Assembly: GCF_000982825.1 (NCBI RefSeq)
Contig: NZ_CP011047.1
Location: 3,472,001 to 3,536,000, forward strand
Length of the DNA stretch: 64,000 bases
Direction: 5' to 3'
From: Cronobacter sakazakii
Lineage (GTDB): Bacteria > Pseudomonadota > Gammaproteobacteria > Enterobacterales > Enterobacteriaceae
Part shown: in pieces, positions 16,017 to 24,974 of the stretch
Numbering within the stretch: the first letter of the stretch is position 1
How the letters are laid out: each line of letters opens with the position of its first letter
Program-made: the position numbers and the translations under genes
The notes under the pieces: generated by a model
The model's database searches: none
Seen by the model: the letters and a program-made list of their open reading frames with translations, nothing else
Told to the model about the DNA's origin: nothing

Positions 16017-17289
16017 ACATGTAAACAGCTACTACGCCGCAAGCGCCAATCCGCATGCGCCCTTCCCGACGCTTACAGAATCGCTCCAGTGCGATGTCTG
16101 TATTGTCGGCGGCGGCTATACCGGGCTTTCGTCGGCGCTGCATCTGGTGGAGCAAGGCTATGACGTGGTGCTGCTGGAGGCCGCGCGGATTGGGTTTGGC
16201 GCGAGCGGGCGCAACGGCGGCCAGGTGGTGAACTCGTATAGCCGCGATATTGACGTTATCGAGGCGCGCTACGGCGCAGAAACGGCGCGGATGCTCGGCA
16301 GCATGATGTTTGAAGGCGGCGAGATAATCCGCGAGCGCATTACGCGTTATGACATTCAGTGCGACTACCGCCCCGGCGGGATGTTTGTGGCGCTGAACCG
16401 CAAGCAGTATCTCGGGCTGATGGAGCAAAAGGCCAGTTGGGAGCGCTACGGCAATAACGGTCTTGAGCTGCTGGACGCCGACGCGGTGCGCAGCGAAATC
16501 GCGAGCCAGCGTTATACCGGCGCGCTGCTCGACCACAATGGCGGCCATATTCATCCGTTAAACCTGGCGCTCGGCGAGGCGGAGGCGATTCGCTCGCTCG
16601 GCGGTAAGATTTTCGAGCAGTCGGCGGCGGTGAGCATTACGCACGGCCAGCCTGCCGTGGTCAAAACCGCGCAGGGCCAGGTGACGGCGCGCTACGTGAT
16701 TGTGGCGGGCAACGCCTATCTCGGCACGCGTCTTGAGCCTGCGCTCGCGCGACGCAGTATGCCGTGCGGCACGCAGGTGGTCACGACCGAGCCGCTGACC
16801 CCGGACGTGGCGGCGTCGCTGCTGCCGAACAATTATTGCGTCGAGGACTGCAACTATCTGCTCGATTATTACCGGCTGACGGCGGATAACCGCCTGCTCT
16901 ACGGCGGCGGCGTGGTCTACGGCGCGCGCGACCCGGATGACATCGACCGGCTGATTATGCCGAAACTTTTGAAGACGTTCCCGCAGCTGAAAGGCGTGAA
17001 GATCGATTATCGCTGGACGGGGAATTTCCTGCTGACGCTCTCGCGGATGCCGCAGTTCGGGCGGCTTGAGAACAACATTTATTATATGCAGGGCGACAGC
17101 GGCCACGGGGTGACCTGTACGCACCTTGCCGGCAAGCTTATCTCCGAGGCGCTGCTCGGCGACGCCGAGCGTTTCGACGCGTTCGCGACGCTGCCGCATT
17201 ATCCGTTCCCCGGCGGGCGCTCGTTTCAGATCCCGTTTACCGCGATGGGTGCCGCATATTACAGCCTGCGGGACCGGCTGGGCGTGTGA
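16009..17289 (+). CDS. puuB: Gamma-glutamylputrescine oxidoreductase PuuB
   Basis: A 426-residue FAD-dependent amine oxidase, equal in length to E. coli PuuB. The FAD-binding GGGYTG is at 34-39 (VCIVGGGYTGLSSAL) and the C-terminus retains GHGVTCTHLAGKL. It oxidises gamma-glutamylputrescine to the aldehyde used by PuuC. It overlaps puuC by 8 bases. In E. coli puuE (GABA aminotransferase) follows; here only repeats follow, so the GABA produced must be handled by an enzyme encoded elsewhere. Confidence 0.97.
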   Translation: MTEHVNSYYAASANPHAPFPTLTESLQCDVCIVGGGYTGLSSALHLVEQGYDVVLLEAARIGFGASGRNGGQVVNSYSRDIDVIEARYGAETARMLGSMMFEGGEIIRERITRYDIQCDYRPGGMFVALNRKQYLGLMEQKASWERYGNNGLELLDADAVRSEIASQRYTGALLDHNGGHIHPLNLALGEAEAIRSLGGKIFEQSAAVSITHGQPAVVKTAQGQVTARYVIVAGNAYLGTRLEPALARRSMPCGTQVVTTEPLTPDVAASLLPNNYCVEDCNYLLDYYRLTADNRLLYGGGVVYGARDPDDIDRLIMPKLLKTFPQLKGVKIDYRWTGNFLLTLSRMPQFGRLENNIYYMQGDSGHGVTCTHLAGKLISEALLGDAERFDAFATLPHYPFPGGRSFQIPFTAMGAAYYSLRDRLGV

Positions 17290-17469
17290 TTGGTACGCTG
17301 GGTGCGTGATTGAAACGGTGGGTGCGCTTCGCTTACCCACCCTACAAACCACGCGGCGCCGATGTTGGTGGTTTTGCTCCGGCTTAAAAAAATCGGCTTC
17401 GCCGTTTCGCCGCAAACACGGTGGGTGCGCTTCGCTTACCCACCTTACATCTAACGTGCGGCCCAATAT

Positions 17470-17770
17470 CGTAGGGCGGGTAAGCAACGCGCACCCGCCA
17501 TCCAGCATTATGGAGAACGCCTGGGCCGGGTGATATATACAAGGACGGTGAACACGTTCCGTTCGCCATAATGCTGCCTTTATATGGATGCTCGTTTCAC
17601 GCGAACGTGCAAAGGGAGCTCGCCGCCGCCCCCTTTGCAATCCCGGCTCCCGGCGGAAAATCGGCCCTGATGGGCCGATTTTTTTTGAGCCGGAATAAAA
17701 CCATCACCTTACCGTTTGTTTTGTGGCGGGTTAAAAAAACGGTGGGTGCGCTTCGCTTACCCACCCTACG
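17470..17770. repeat. Long inverted repeat, right arm (flanks puu cluster)
   Basis: About 301 bases whose reverse complement matches 9221-9507. Identical landmarks include the CGGTGAACACGTTCCGTTCG block, the GCAAAGGG...CCCTTTGC hairpin, AAAATCGGCCCTGATGGGCC and TTACCGTTTG. Seen from the puu cluster both arms have the same internal order and face outwards. Confidence 0.9.
17657..17686 (+). terminator. Terminator downstream of puuB (within inverted repeat)
   Basis: A-rich 5' side, hairpin TCGGCCC-TGA-TGGGCCGA, then eight T: a strong Rho-independent terminator on the plus strand. It would end the puuDRCB transcript about 370 bases after puuB. It is the counterpart of the element at 9302-9334. 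Confidence 0.85.
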
Positions 17771-17825
17771 AACCACGTGACGCTGATGCCGCCATCACAT
17801 CCATTCCTCTTCCTTTATTACACGC

Positions 17826-17856
17826 AAAAAAAAAGCCGCCCCGTGTGGGGCGGCTG
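17826..17856 (-). terminator. Terminator of the autotransporter gene
   Basis: On the minus strand a hairpin AGCCGCCCC-ACAC-GGGGCGGCT is followed by a run of T. It lies 17 bases after the autotransporter stop. Confidence 0.9.
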
Positions 17857-17872
17857 TCCTGATTGCCTGTTA

Positions 17873-20800
17873 TCAGAAGCTGACTTTCAGCGTCACCTGG
17901 CCACCGTAGCCGCCGGTACCGGCGTCGTCGATGGTTTTGGTGTAACCGGCGCGAACGCCCAGCGTCACGTTGTCGCGGATCTGGCCGTCGATACCCACAT
18001 CCAGCGCGGCGGCGGTGCCGTCCTGATCCGGATTGAAGGAGACCTCGCTGCCTGCCACACCCGGCGCGCTCACGTTCACATCGCCTTTGGAGTCAAACGT
18101 CTGGATAAAGGACGGACGCACCCACCAGCTTACCGGCGGCGGGTTGCCGCTCTCTTTCAGCGTCGCGTTGTTGCCAAAGCGCAGACCGGCACGCACCTGC
18201 TGGCTGTGACCGTCGCCGAACTGCACATCAGCAGCATCGTCGTTGCCATCTTTCAGGTTCACGCCGCGGTACTGGTATTGCACCTGCGGTTCGAGCACCA
18301 GGCCACTGCCGATATCAAACGGCAGACCGGTTTCGAAGGAGCCCACATAGCCCCAGCCGTGCGTTTTCATGCCGTCGCCGTCGCGCGGGTTGGTATCGAA
18401 GTTATGACGCGTACCCTGCGCCACCACATCAACCCACCAGCCGCTCTCATGCACGCCGTTGACATACAGACCGGCGCTGTACGCGTCGTCACGCACCGTA
18501 CCCGCTTTCGATTTCTCGCTGCGCTGAACGTCGATAGCCGACAGACCTGCCGCACCGTAGATGCCGACACCCCATTCCATCGAGGGTGCCTGGCCTCTCC
18601 ACAGATCGCTACCGATCTGCAGGAAGGTGTAGCCGCCTTTGCTTTCCGGCGTGTTGCCGTTACGCAGATCCGCACCGCCATGATCGTGGCTCAGTTGGCC
18701 TGCCTGGAAGCGCGCCCACAGGTTGCTGCCATCTTCAGACGGGCTGCGTGCCGCGTAGCGACGGCTGTCGAGCGAACCAAGCAGCGCGCTGTCGTAGTCC
18801 ATCGCCTGCGCATACAGCGAGGTGTAGAGATACATGGCTGAACGGTAGTTCTGCGGGCCGTTTTCATCGCCGCTACCGGACGCGGTCGTCAGATACCAGC
18901 TTTCGTTGCCAGCGCCCTGACGCAGGCTGTAGTTATACGCCCCCGCCTGCAGGTTGTTGGCAAGGCTGAACGCATCGTCGGTGGTGGTCGCACCGTTGAT
19001 GGCATTCACAACCTGGATGCCGTCGCCGGTGGTGCGCGCACCGAGGCCACCCTGATTACGGATAGCGATGCGGGTGTTGCCGGTCGCGGTGCCGCCGTCA
19101 AGGATCAGGCTGTCGGTGGTCGCCGTACCGCCCTGGAACAGGGTGTTCAGCGTGATGGTGCCGCCGTTACCCGTCAGACTAGTGACCGTCAGGGTTTTCG
19201 GAACGAACGCGCCCGTCGGTGCCTGGTAATCGATAGAGCCGCCGAGCGTCAGGTTGTCCAGCAACGAGTTGCCGGTCATCAGCCAGGTGGAGCCAGCGTC
19301 AACGGTCAGATCGGTCGGGTCAATCATACCGGTGAGCGAGGTGCCGTTGGTCAGTTGCAGCGAGGTGCCAAGCTGCGCGATAACGTCCGTCACCGCTTCG
19401 AGGCCGCTGAAGACCAGCGTACCGCTCTGCAGCCAGGTGCCGCCGGTCTGCTTAAGAATACCGCTGACGGTCAGTTTGCCGTCGCCGTCTTTGTACAGGC
19501 TGCCGGTGCCGTTGATATTCGCGGCAATGGTGTTGTCGCTCTTATCGGTGGTCACGCTCAGCTTGCCGGTATTGGTGACGTTGCCCGCGATGGCCGAGCC
19601 ATCTTTCAGCGCGGTGGTGCCGGTCAGGATACCGCCATCCGCCACGTTGAGTTTACCGCCATCCTGCACCACGGTGTTGTTGGCGATACCGTCTGCTGCA
19701 ACGGTCAGCACGCCGCCGCCTTCCAGCAGCACGCTGTTCGCCAGTTTATTGGCGATAGAGAACTGACCCAGCGCGTTGGTGCCGTTAACCGTTGTGTCGG
19801 TGCCGGCGATAATACCCGCGCCGCTGTTAAGATCGATGTTGGTCGCTTCGGCCGCATCCGCCACCGCCAGCATACCGCCCTGGTGAATGATGGTCTGGTC
19901 GGCGACACCGCCTTTACGGATGTACTGTACGCCGCCTTTGGTCACGGTGGTCGCGATAGCCGTACCGCCCAGCGTCACGCTCTGGCTGCCGTTTTCGCTG
20001 ACGGTGGAAGACGCCACCGTACCGCCGTTATTGACGACCTGATCGCCCACCACGGTGTTGTCGATGACAATACCGCCTTCATTGACGTTCTGGATCCCGC
20101 CCGCCTTGATGATGGTCGAAATCACCGTACCGCCGCTGTTGACGTTCTGCGTACCGCCCAGATTGATGGTGGTGCTGGTCGCCGTACCGCCGGTCAGCAC
20201 GTTCTGAACGCCGCCGTATTCAATATTGGTATTGAAAGCCTGGCCGCCGTTGTAGATATTCTGCGCAGTGCGGCCATACAGGCTGGTGTTTTTCGCCACA
20301 CCGCCGCGGTAGACGTTCTGTACCGCGTCAGCCGCGAGTTCAGCGCCGTCAGCGGTACCGCGCACGTTCTGTACAGAGCCGTTAATCAGCACGGTATTCT
20401 CAGCCGTAGCGCCCGCGCCGATGTTCTGGACAGCGCCGGTATCCATACTGGTGTTCACGGCGCGACCGCCGCTCAGCAGGTTTTGCTCGCCGCCGCGGTT
20501 ATTGGTTTCGGTAACCACCGCGCCGTTGTAGACGGTCTGTTTCGCATCGTCGTTCAGCCAGGTTGAGGTGACGTTCGCGCCTGCATACACGCGCTGTTCG
20601 CCATTCTCATACAGTTCGGAGCCGATAGAAGTCCCGTAAACATCCATTACGCCGTTGTCGAAGACCATCGTCACGTCCGCCAGAGCGTCTTTGTTTACGC
20701 GCTGGTAGCCGTTGTTTTGCAGAATGGTCACGATGGAGTGGCCGTCCACAATCTGCGTGCCTTCCACCGTTGTCATATCGGTGGTGCCGCCGGTAAAGAC

Positions 20801-23800
20801 GTTTTCTCTGCCGCCCGTGGCGATGGTGCCGCCGTAGGTGTAGCCGCCGGAATTAACATTCTGAACGCCGCCTTTCTCGACGCGGGTGTCGTAGGCTTTA
20901 CCGCCGCTGCCGATGTTCTGCGTGCCGCCCAGCAGACGGGTCGCCAGCGCCTGCGCGCCGTTGTTGACGTGCTGCTCGCCGCCGTTCATCACGGTAGAGA
21001 TAGCGACCGCCGAGTTAGCCAAAATCTGGGTGCCGCCGGCGTTAATCACGGTGCTGCGCGACCAGCCGTACGGGTCGACAATCTGCTGCCCGCCGTTGTT
21101 AACAACCGCGTCAAACGACTGACCATCGACGCGCTGGACGCCGCCGCTGTTGACCAGCGTGCCTTTCGCGTGACCGCTCGCCATGATGAGCTGCACGCCG
21201 CCGTCGCTGATGCTGGTGCCGGACGCGGTGCCTTCAACCAGCTGCGTGCCGCCGCCAAAGACGGTGCCGTCAGACGCCGCGCCGCCCAGTTTCACGTGCT
21301 GGACGCCGCCGCTGTGAACGATAGAGCCCGCCGCCAGACCGCCCACATTCACGATTTGCAGGCCGCCGTCGTTGATGACCGCAGAGATAGCCGTGCCGTC
21401 AACCGCCTGGGTGCCGCCCTGGTTGATTTGCGCGTCCACCGCTTTCCCGGTTTCCTGCACGAGCTGCGTGCCACGGTCGCCAATGCTGGTGCCGGACGCT
21501 GTACCCGCTACCACCTGGGTGCCGCCTGCGAAGATTTTCGCAGTTGAGGACGCGCCGCCTTTGTTGATGTGTTGCAGGCCGCCGCTGGTGACGATAGATC
21601 CGCGCGCCAGGCCGCCGTTGTTGATAATCTGCGTACCGCCATCTTTCACGACCGCGGACGTCACGGTACCGTCGACGCTCTGTACGCCGCCGCGGTTCAC
21701 GTGAGTATCGTTCGCCATCCCGGTTTTGGTGACGAGCTGAACACCGCCGTCGCTGATGCTGGTGCCGGACGCCATGCCCGCAACCACCTGAGCGCCGCCG
21801 CCAAAGATAACGCCGTCGGACGACGCGCCGCCGAAGTTAATATGCTCCAGACCGCCACTGTTGACCGTGGTGGCACGCGCCAGACCGCCGCTGTTGACGA
21901 GCTGAATGCCGTCTTTATTCACGACCGCCGAGGTGGCCGTGCCGTCAACGCGTTGCAGACCGCCCGCGTTCACCAGCGATGCGAAAGCCAGACCGCCGGT
22001 TTTCACATGCTGAATAGCGCCCTGACCGATAACGGTACGACCCGCCGTACCGGAGACCGACTGAATGCCGCCGAGCAGTACGGAATCTGACGCCGCGCCG
22101 CCCAGTTTCACATCCTGAACGCCGCCGCTGCGCACCACGGTGCTGTTGGCGTGGCCGCCGTTCTGCACCAGCTGTACGCCGCCGTCGTTGATGGTCGCGT
22201 AGTTGGCGGTACCATCGACATTCTGCAGACCGCCGCTGTTAACGGTCGCGCTAACCGATTTACCAGTCGCTTCGATATGCTGCTCCGCACCGGCATCGAT
22301 CTGGGTATTAGACGCGGTGCCCGCAAGCTGCTGCACGCCGCCAAACAGATGCGCGTCGGCAGAGGCGCCGCCCACGGAGACGTGTTGCAGACCGCCGCTG
22401 TTGACCTGGGTGTTTTTCGCCAGGCCGCCGCTGTTAACAATCTGGGTGCCGCCGTCTTTGACAATGGCGGAAATCGCCGTGCCGTCAACGGCCTGAGTAC
22501 CGCGATTGTTGATTTGCGTGCCGGTCGCCTGGCCTGTCACCTGCACCTGCTGTGAGCCGCCGTCGTTCACGCTGGTGCCGGATGCGTTGCCGGAAACCTG
22601 CTGGATGCCGCCGCCAAAGACGACGCTGTCAGAGGCGGAGCCGCCTTCTGCCACATACTGCAGGCCGCCGCTGTTGATCGCCGTGCTGTCCGCTTTGCCG
22701 CCGCGGTTAACGAGCTGGATGCCTTTATCGTTGATGGTGGTGGTTTTTGCAGTACCGTCGACGCGCTGCAGACCACCTGCGTTAATGAGCGTGCCGGAGG
22801 CATTCGCGCCCACCTGCACATGCTGTACGCCGCCGTCGCCGATGATGGTGTCGCCCGCCGTACCCGCCAGTTGCTGGGTGCCGCCAAGCAGGATGGAGCC
22901 CGAGGCCGCGCCGCCGAGTTTCACATCCTGCACGCCGCCGCTGCGCACCACGGTGCTGTTGGCGTGGCCGCCGGTCTGAATCAGCTGGGTGCCGCCGTCG
23001 TTCACGGTGGCGAAATTCGCGGTGCCGTCCACGTTTTGCAGGCCGCCGCTGTTGACCGTCGCGCTGACAGAAAGGCCCGTCGCTTCGATATGCTGTTCGC
23101 CGCCAGCGTCAATCTGCGTGTTAGACGCGGTGCCCGCGAGCTGCTGCGTGCCGCCAAAGAGATGCGCATCGGCAGACGCACCGCCGAGCGACACATGCTG
23201 CAGGCCGCCGCTGTTGACCTGGGTATCTTTCGCGAGACCGCCCTTGTTGACGATCTGGGTACCGCCCTCTTTCACCACGGCGGAGATTGCCGTGCCGTCA
23301 ACGGCCTGGGTACCGCGATTGTTGATCTGGGTGCCGATCGCTTTACCGGTCACCTGCACCTGCTGGGAACCGCCGTCGTTCACGCTGGTGCCGGACGCCA
23401 TGCCGGAAACCTGCTGAATACCGCCGCCAAAAACGGTGCCTTCAGACGCCGCACCGCCCTGGGCGATGTATTGCAGACCGCCGCTGTGAACCGCGGTGTT
23501 GTCCGCAAGGCCGCCGCTGTTGACCAGCTGGATGCCTTTGTCGTTGATGGTCGTGTCTTTCGCGGTCCCGTCGACGCGCTGCAGGCCGCCTGCGTTAATC
23601 AGCGAGCCGGACGCCGAACCGCCGGTTTTCACATGCTGTACGCCGCCATCGCCAATGATGGTGCCGCCCGCGTTGCCCGCGAGCTGCTGCGTGCCGCCGA
23701 GAAGAATGGAGTCAGACGCCGAACCGCCGAGGGCCACGTCCTGAATGCCGCCGTCGCGCACCACGGTGCTGTTGGCATGACCGCCGGTCTGCACCAGTTG

Positions 23801-24943
23801 CACACCGCCGTCTTTGATAGTGGCATAGTTGGCCGTGCCGTCGACATTCTGCAGACCGCCGCTGTTGACCGTCGCGCTCACGGAAAGCCCGGTCGCTTCG
23901 ATATGCTGCTGTGCACCGGCATCGATCTGGGTGTTTGACGCCGTACCCGCCAGCTGTTGCGTGCCGCCGAAAAGATGGGCATCGGCAGACGCGCCGCCGA
24001 GCGATACATGCTGCAGGCCACCGCTGTTCACCTGGGTGTTTTTCGCAAGGCCGCCACGGTTAACGAGCTGGGTGCCGCCGTCTTTGACGATGGCGGAAAT
24101 TGCCGTGCCGTCAACGGCCTGGGTACCGCGGGCGTTGATTTGCGCATCGCGGGACTGGCCGCCGACCTGAACCTGCTGGCTGCCGCCGTCGTTGATGCTG
24201 GTGCCGGACGCAGTGCCGGAGACTTGCTGGATGCCGCCGCCAAAGATCACGCCATCAGAGGACGAACCGCCCGCGCTGACATACTGCACGCCGCCATTAT
24301 TGACGGTGGTGTTACGGGCGTAACCGCCGCGCTCCACCAGCTGATGGCCCCCGTCGTTGACCACGGCGGAGATGGACGTGCCGTCAACCGACTGCGTACC
24401 GCCATTATTGATAATGGTGGTGGTTGCCGTGCCGCTCGCCTGTACGTGTTGCTCGCCGCCATTGCCGACGACGGTATGCACCGCTGAACCGGCTACCTGC
24501 TGTACGCCACCCTCGAGAACAACCGTTCTCTGCGCCTGGCCGTCTTTTTCCACGAACTGCAAACCGTCATTGATGACAGTGCCGTTCGCCACGCCCTGCT
24601 GGCGAACAATCTGAACGCCGCCATCATTCAGCGTGGTTTTCTGTGTCAGCCCGCCTGCAACAATCTGATTGCCCTGCGCGCCGATAATATGATTTGTCGT
24701 CGTCCCGCCGACCAGAACCTGCTGGGTGCCGTTCTGCACCAGCTCATCCTGTACCGACGAGGTGACATCGGGCGTGAACGCGAACGCGCCGCCGCTGGCA
24801 AGCGAACTCCCTACCGCTGCCGTCAACAACACCGCCCCGCTGGCGCGTTTGCCCTTCGCTCGCGTGAGCTCGGAGACCACAATAAACGCGCGCTGGACTT
24901 CACTCCACACCAGCCGGTAACTGCAATTAAGACTTCTCTTCAT
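17873..24943 (-). CDS. AIDA-type strand-loop-strand autotransporter adhesin
   Basis: A 2356-residue type Va autotransporter. The N-terminus is an extended signal peptide (YRLVWSEVQRAFIVVSEL, then a hydrophobic stretch), with likely cleavage after A55 in GGAFA. The passenger from about residue 65 to 1680 consists of dozens of ~19-residue repeats of the form NSGGLQxVxxGGxAxxTxV, the AIDA-I/TibA strand-loop-strand type that is glycosylated with heptose. A less repetitive segment follows. The last ~280 residues form the outer-membrane beta-barrel, ending in Phe (VTLKVSF). The only cysteine seen in the N-terminal part is in the signal region. Ribosome site GAGGG precedes the start. The upstream heptosyltransferase gene is 31 bases away and probably co-transcribed. 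It is much longer than AIDA-I (1286 residues). No allele name is assigned. Confidence 0.93.
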   Translation of the reverse strand: MKRSLNCSYRLVWSEVQRAFIVVSELTRAKGKRASGAVLLTAAVGSSLASGGAFAFTPDVTSSVQDELVQNGTQQVLVGGTTTNHIIGAQGNQIVAGGLTQKTTLNDGGVQIVRQQGVANGTVINDGLQFVEKDGQAQRTVVLEGGVQQVAGSAVHTVVGNGGEQHVQASGTATTTIINNGGTQSVDGTSISAVVNDGGHQLVERGGYARNTTVNNGGVQYVSAGGSSSDGVIFGGGIQQVSGTASGTSINDGGSQQVQVGGQSRDAQINARGTQAVDGTAISAIVKDGGTQLVNRGGLAKNTQVNSGGLQHVSLGGASADAHLFGGTQQLAGTASNTQIDAGAQQHIEATGLSVSATVNSGGLQNVDGTANYATIKDGGVQLVQTGGHANSTVVRDGGIQDVALGGSASDSILLGGTQQLAGNAGGTIIGDGGVQHVKTGGSASGSLINAGGLQRVDGTAKDTTINDKGIQLVNSGGLADNTAVHSGGLQYIAQGGAASEGTVFGGGIQQVSGMASGTSVNDGGSQQVQVTGKAIGTQINNRGTQAVDGTAISAVVKEGGTQIVNKGGLAKDTQVNSGGLQHVSLGGASADAHLFGGTQQLAGTASNTQIDAGGEQHIEATGLSVSATVNSGGLQNVDGTANFATVNDGGTQLIQTGGHANSTVVRSGGVQDVKLGGAASGSILLGGTQQLAGTAGDTIIGDGGVQHVQVGANASGTLINAGGLQRVDGTAKTTTINDKGIQLVNRGGKADSTAINSGGLQYVAEGGSASDSVVFGGGIQQVSGNASGTSVNDGGSQQVQVTGQATGTQINNRGTQAVDGTAISAIVKDGGTQIVNSGGLAKNTQVNSGGLQHVSVGGASADAHLFGGVQQLAGTASNTQIDAGAEQHIEATGKSVSATVNSGGLQNVDGTANYATINDGGVQLVQNGGHANSTVVRSGGVQDVKLGGAASDSVLLGGIQSVSGTAGRTVIGQGAIQHVKTGGLAFASLVNAGGLQRVDGTATSAVVNKDGIQLVNSGGLARATTVNSGGLEHINFGGASSDGVIFGGGAQVVAGMASGTSISDGGVQLVTKTGMANDTHVNRGGVQSVDGTVTSAVVKDGGTQIINNGGLARGSIVTSGGLQHINKGGASSTAKIFAGGTQVVAGTASGTSIGDRGTQLVQETGKAVDAQINQGGTQAVDGTAISAVINDGGLQIVNVGGLAAGSIVHSGGVQHVKLGGAASDGTVFGGGTQLVEGTASGTSISDGGVQLIMASGHAKGTLVNSGGVQRVDGQSFDAVVNNGGQQIVDPYGWSRSTVINAGGTQILANSAVAISTVMNGGEQHVNNGAQALATRLLGGTQNIGSGGKAYDTRVEKGGVQNVNSGGYTYGGTIATGGRENVFTGGTTDMTTVEGTQIVDGHSIVTILQNNGYQRVNKDALADVTMVFDNGVMDVYGTSIGSELYENGEQRVYAGANVTSTWLNDDAKQTVYNGAVVTETNNRGGEQNLLSGGRAVNTSMDTGAVQNIGAGATAENTVLINGSVQNVRGTADGAELAADAVQNVYRGGVAKNTSLYGRTAQNIYNGGQAFNTNIEYGGVQNVLTGGTATSTTINLGGTQNVNSGGTVISTIIKAGGIQNVNEGGIVIDNTVVGDQVVNNGGTVASSTVSENGSQSVTLGGTAIATTVTKGGVQYIRKGGVADQTIIHQGGMLAVADAAEATNIDLNSGAGIIAGTDTTVNGTNALGQFSIANKLANSVLLEGGGVLTVAADGIANNTVVQDGGKLNVADGGILTGTTALKDGSAIAGNVTNTGKLSVTTDKSDNTIAANINGTGSLYKDGDGKLTVSGILKQTGGTWLQSGTLVFSGLEAVTDVIAQLGTSLQLTNGTSLTGMIDPTDLTVDAGSTWLMTGNSLLDNLTLGGSIDYQAPTGAFVPKTLTVTSLTGNGGTITLNTLFQGGTATTDSLILDGGTATGNTRIAIRNQGGLGARTTGDGIQVVNAINGATTTDDAFSLANNLQAGAYNYSLRQGAGNESWYLTTASGSGDENGPQNYRSAMYLYTSLYAQAMDYDSALLGSLDSRRYAARSPSEDGSNLWARFQAGQLSHDHGGADLRNGNTPESKGGYTFLQIGSDLWRGQAPSMEWGVGIYGAAGLSAIDVQRSEKSKAGTVRDDAYSAGLYVNGVHESGWWVDVVAQGTRHNFDTNPRDGDGMKTHGWGYVGSFETGLPFDIGSGLVLEPQVQYQYRGVNLKDGNDDAADVQFGDGHSQQVRAGLRFGNNATLKESGNPPPVSWWVRPSFIQTFDSKGDVNVSAPGVAGSEVSFNPDQDGTAAALDVGIDGQIRDNVTLGVRAGYTKTIDDAGTGGYGGQVTLKVSF
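21870..24310 (-). repeat. Three 813-bp tandem blocks inside the adhesin gene
   Basis: Corresponding landmarks recur at exactly 813 bp (271 codons). The CGATATGCTG word starts at 23899, 23086 and 22273, and the aligned CTGCTG word near 24221, 23408 and 22595 shows the same spacing. A fourth, more divergent copy continues at about 810 bp. Each block holds roughly fourteen 19-residue units in fixed order, so whole blocks were duplicated. The outer limits given are approximate. Confidence 0.9.
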
Positions 24944-24974
24944 ATTGATGCCCTCGAAACCCGCTCAGACGCCG

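Larger units (their letters stand above)
17290..17872. repeat. Repeat-rich gap between puuB and the autotransporter gene
   Basis: No gene is supported in these 583 bases. Palindromic repeats of the GGTGGGTGCGCTTCGCTTAC type lie at 17317-17345, 17420-17448, 17470-17499 (opposite orientation) and 17741-17770. Between the first two is a short degenerate piece of the long repeat (17367-17393, resembling 9288-9316). The complete right arm of the long inverted repeat follows. The gap ends with the terminator of the autotransporter gene. Confidence 0.85.

Noticed and set aside
16558..17640. Minus-strand frame of 360 codons opposite puuB
   Set aside because: It is antisense to a clear puuB gene and continues into the repeat arm; its shared N-terminal peptide with a frame at 9351 only reflects the inverted repeat.
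9221..17770. Composite transposon
   Set aside because: The arms contain no transposase frame and no clear target-site duplication is visible, so I describe them only as inverted repeats.
21870..24310. CRISPR-like or satellite repeat
   Set aside because: Periodicity is in frame with the adhesin gene and codes for strand-loop-strand units.
19355..24487. Long plus-strand frames opposite the autotransporter gene
   Set aside because: They mirror the repetitive GC-rich gene on the other strand and have no ribosome sites or family features.
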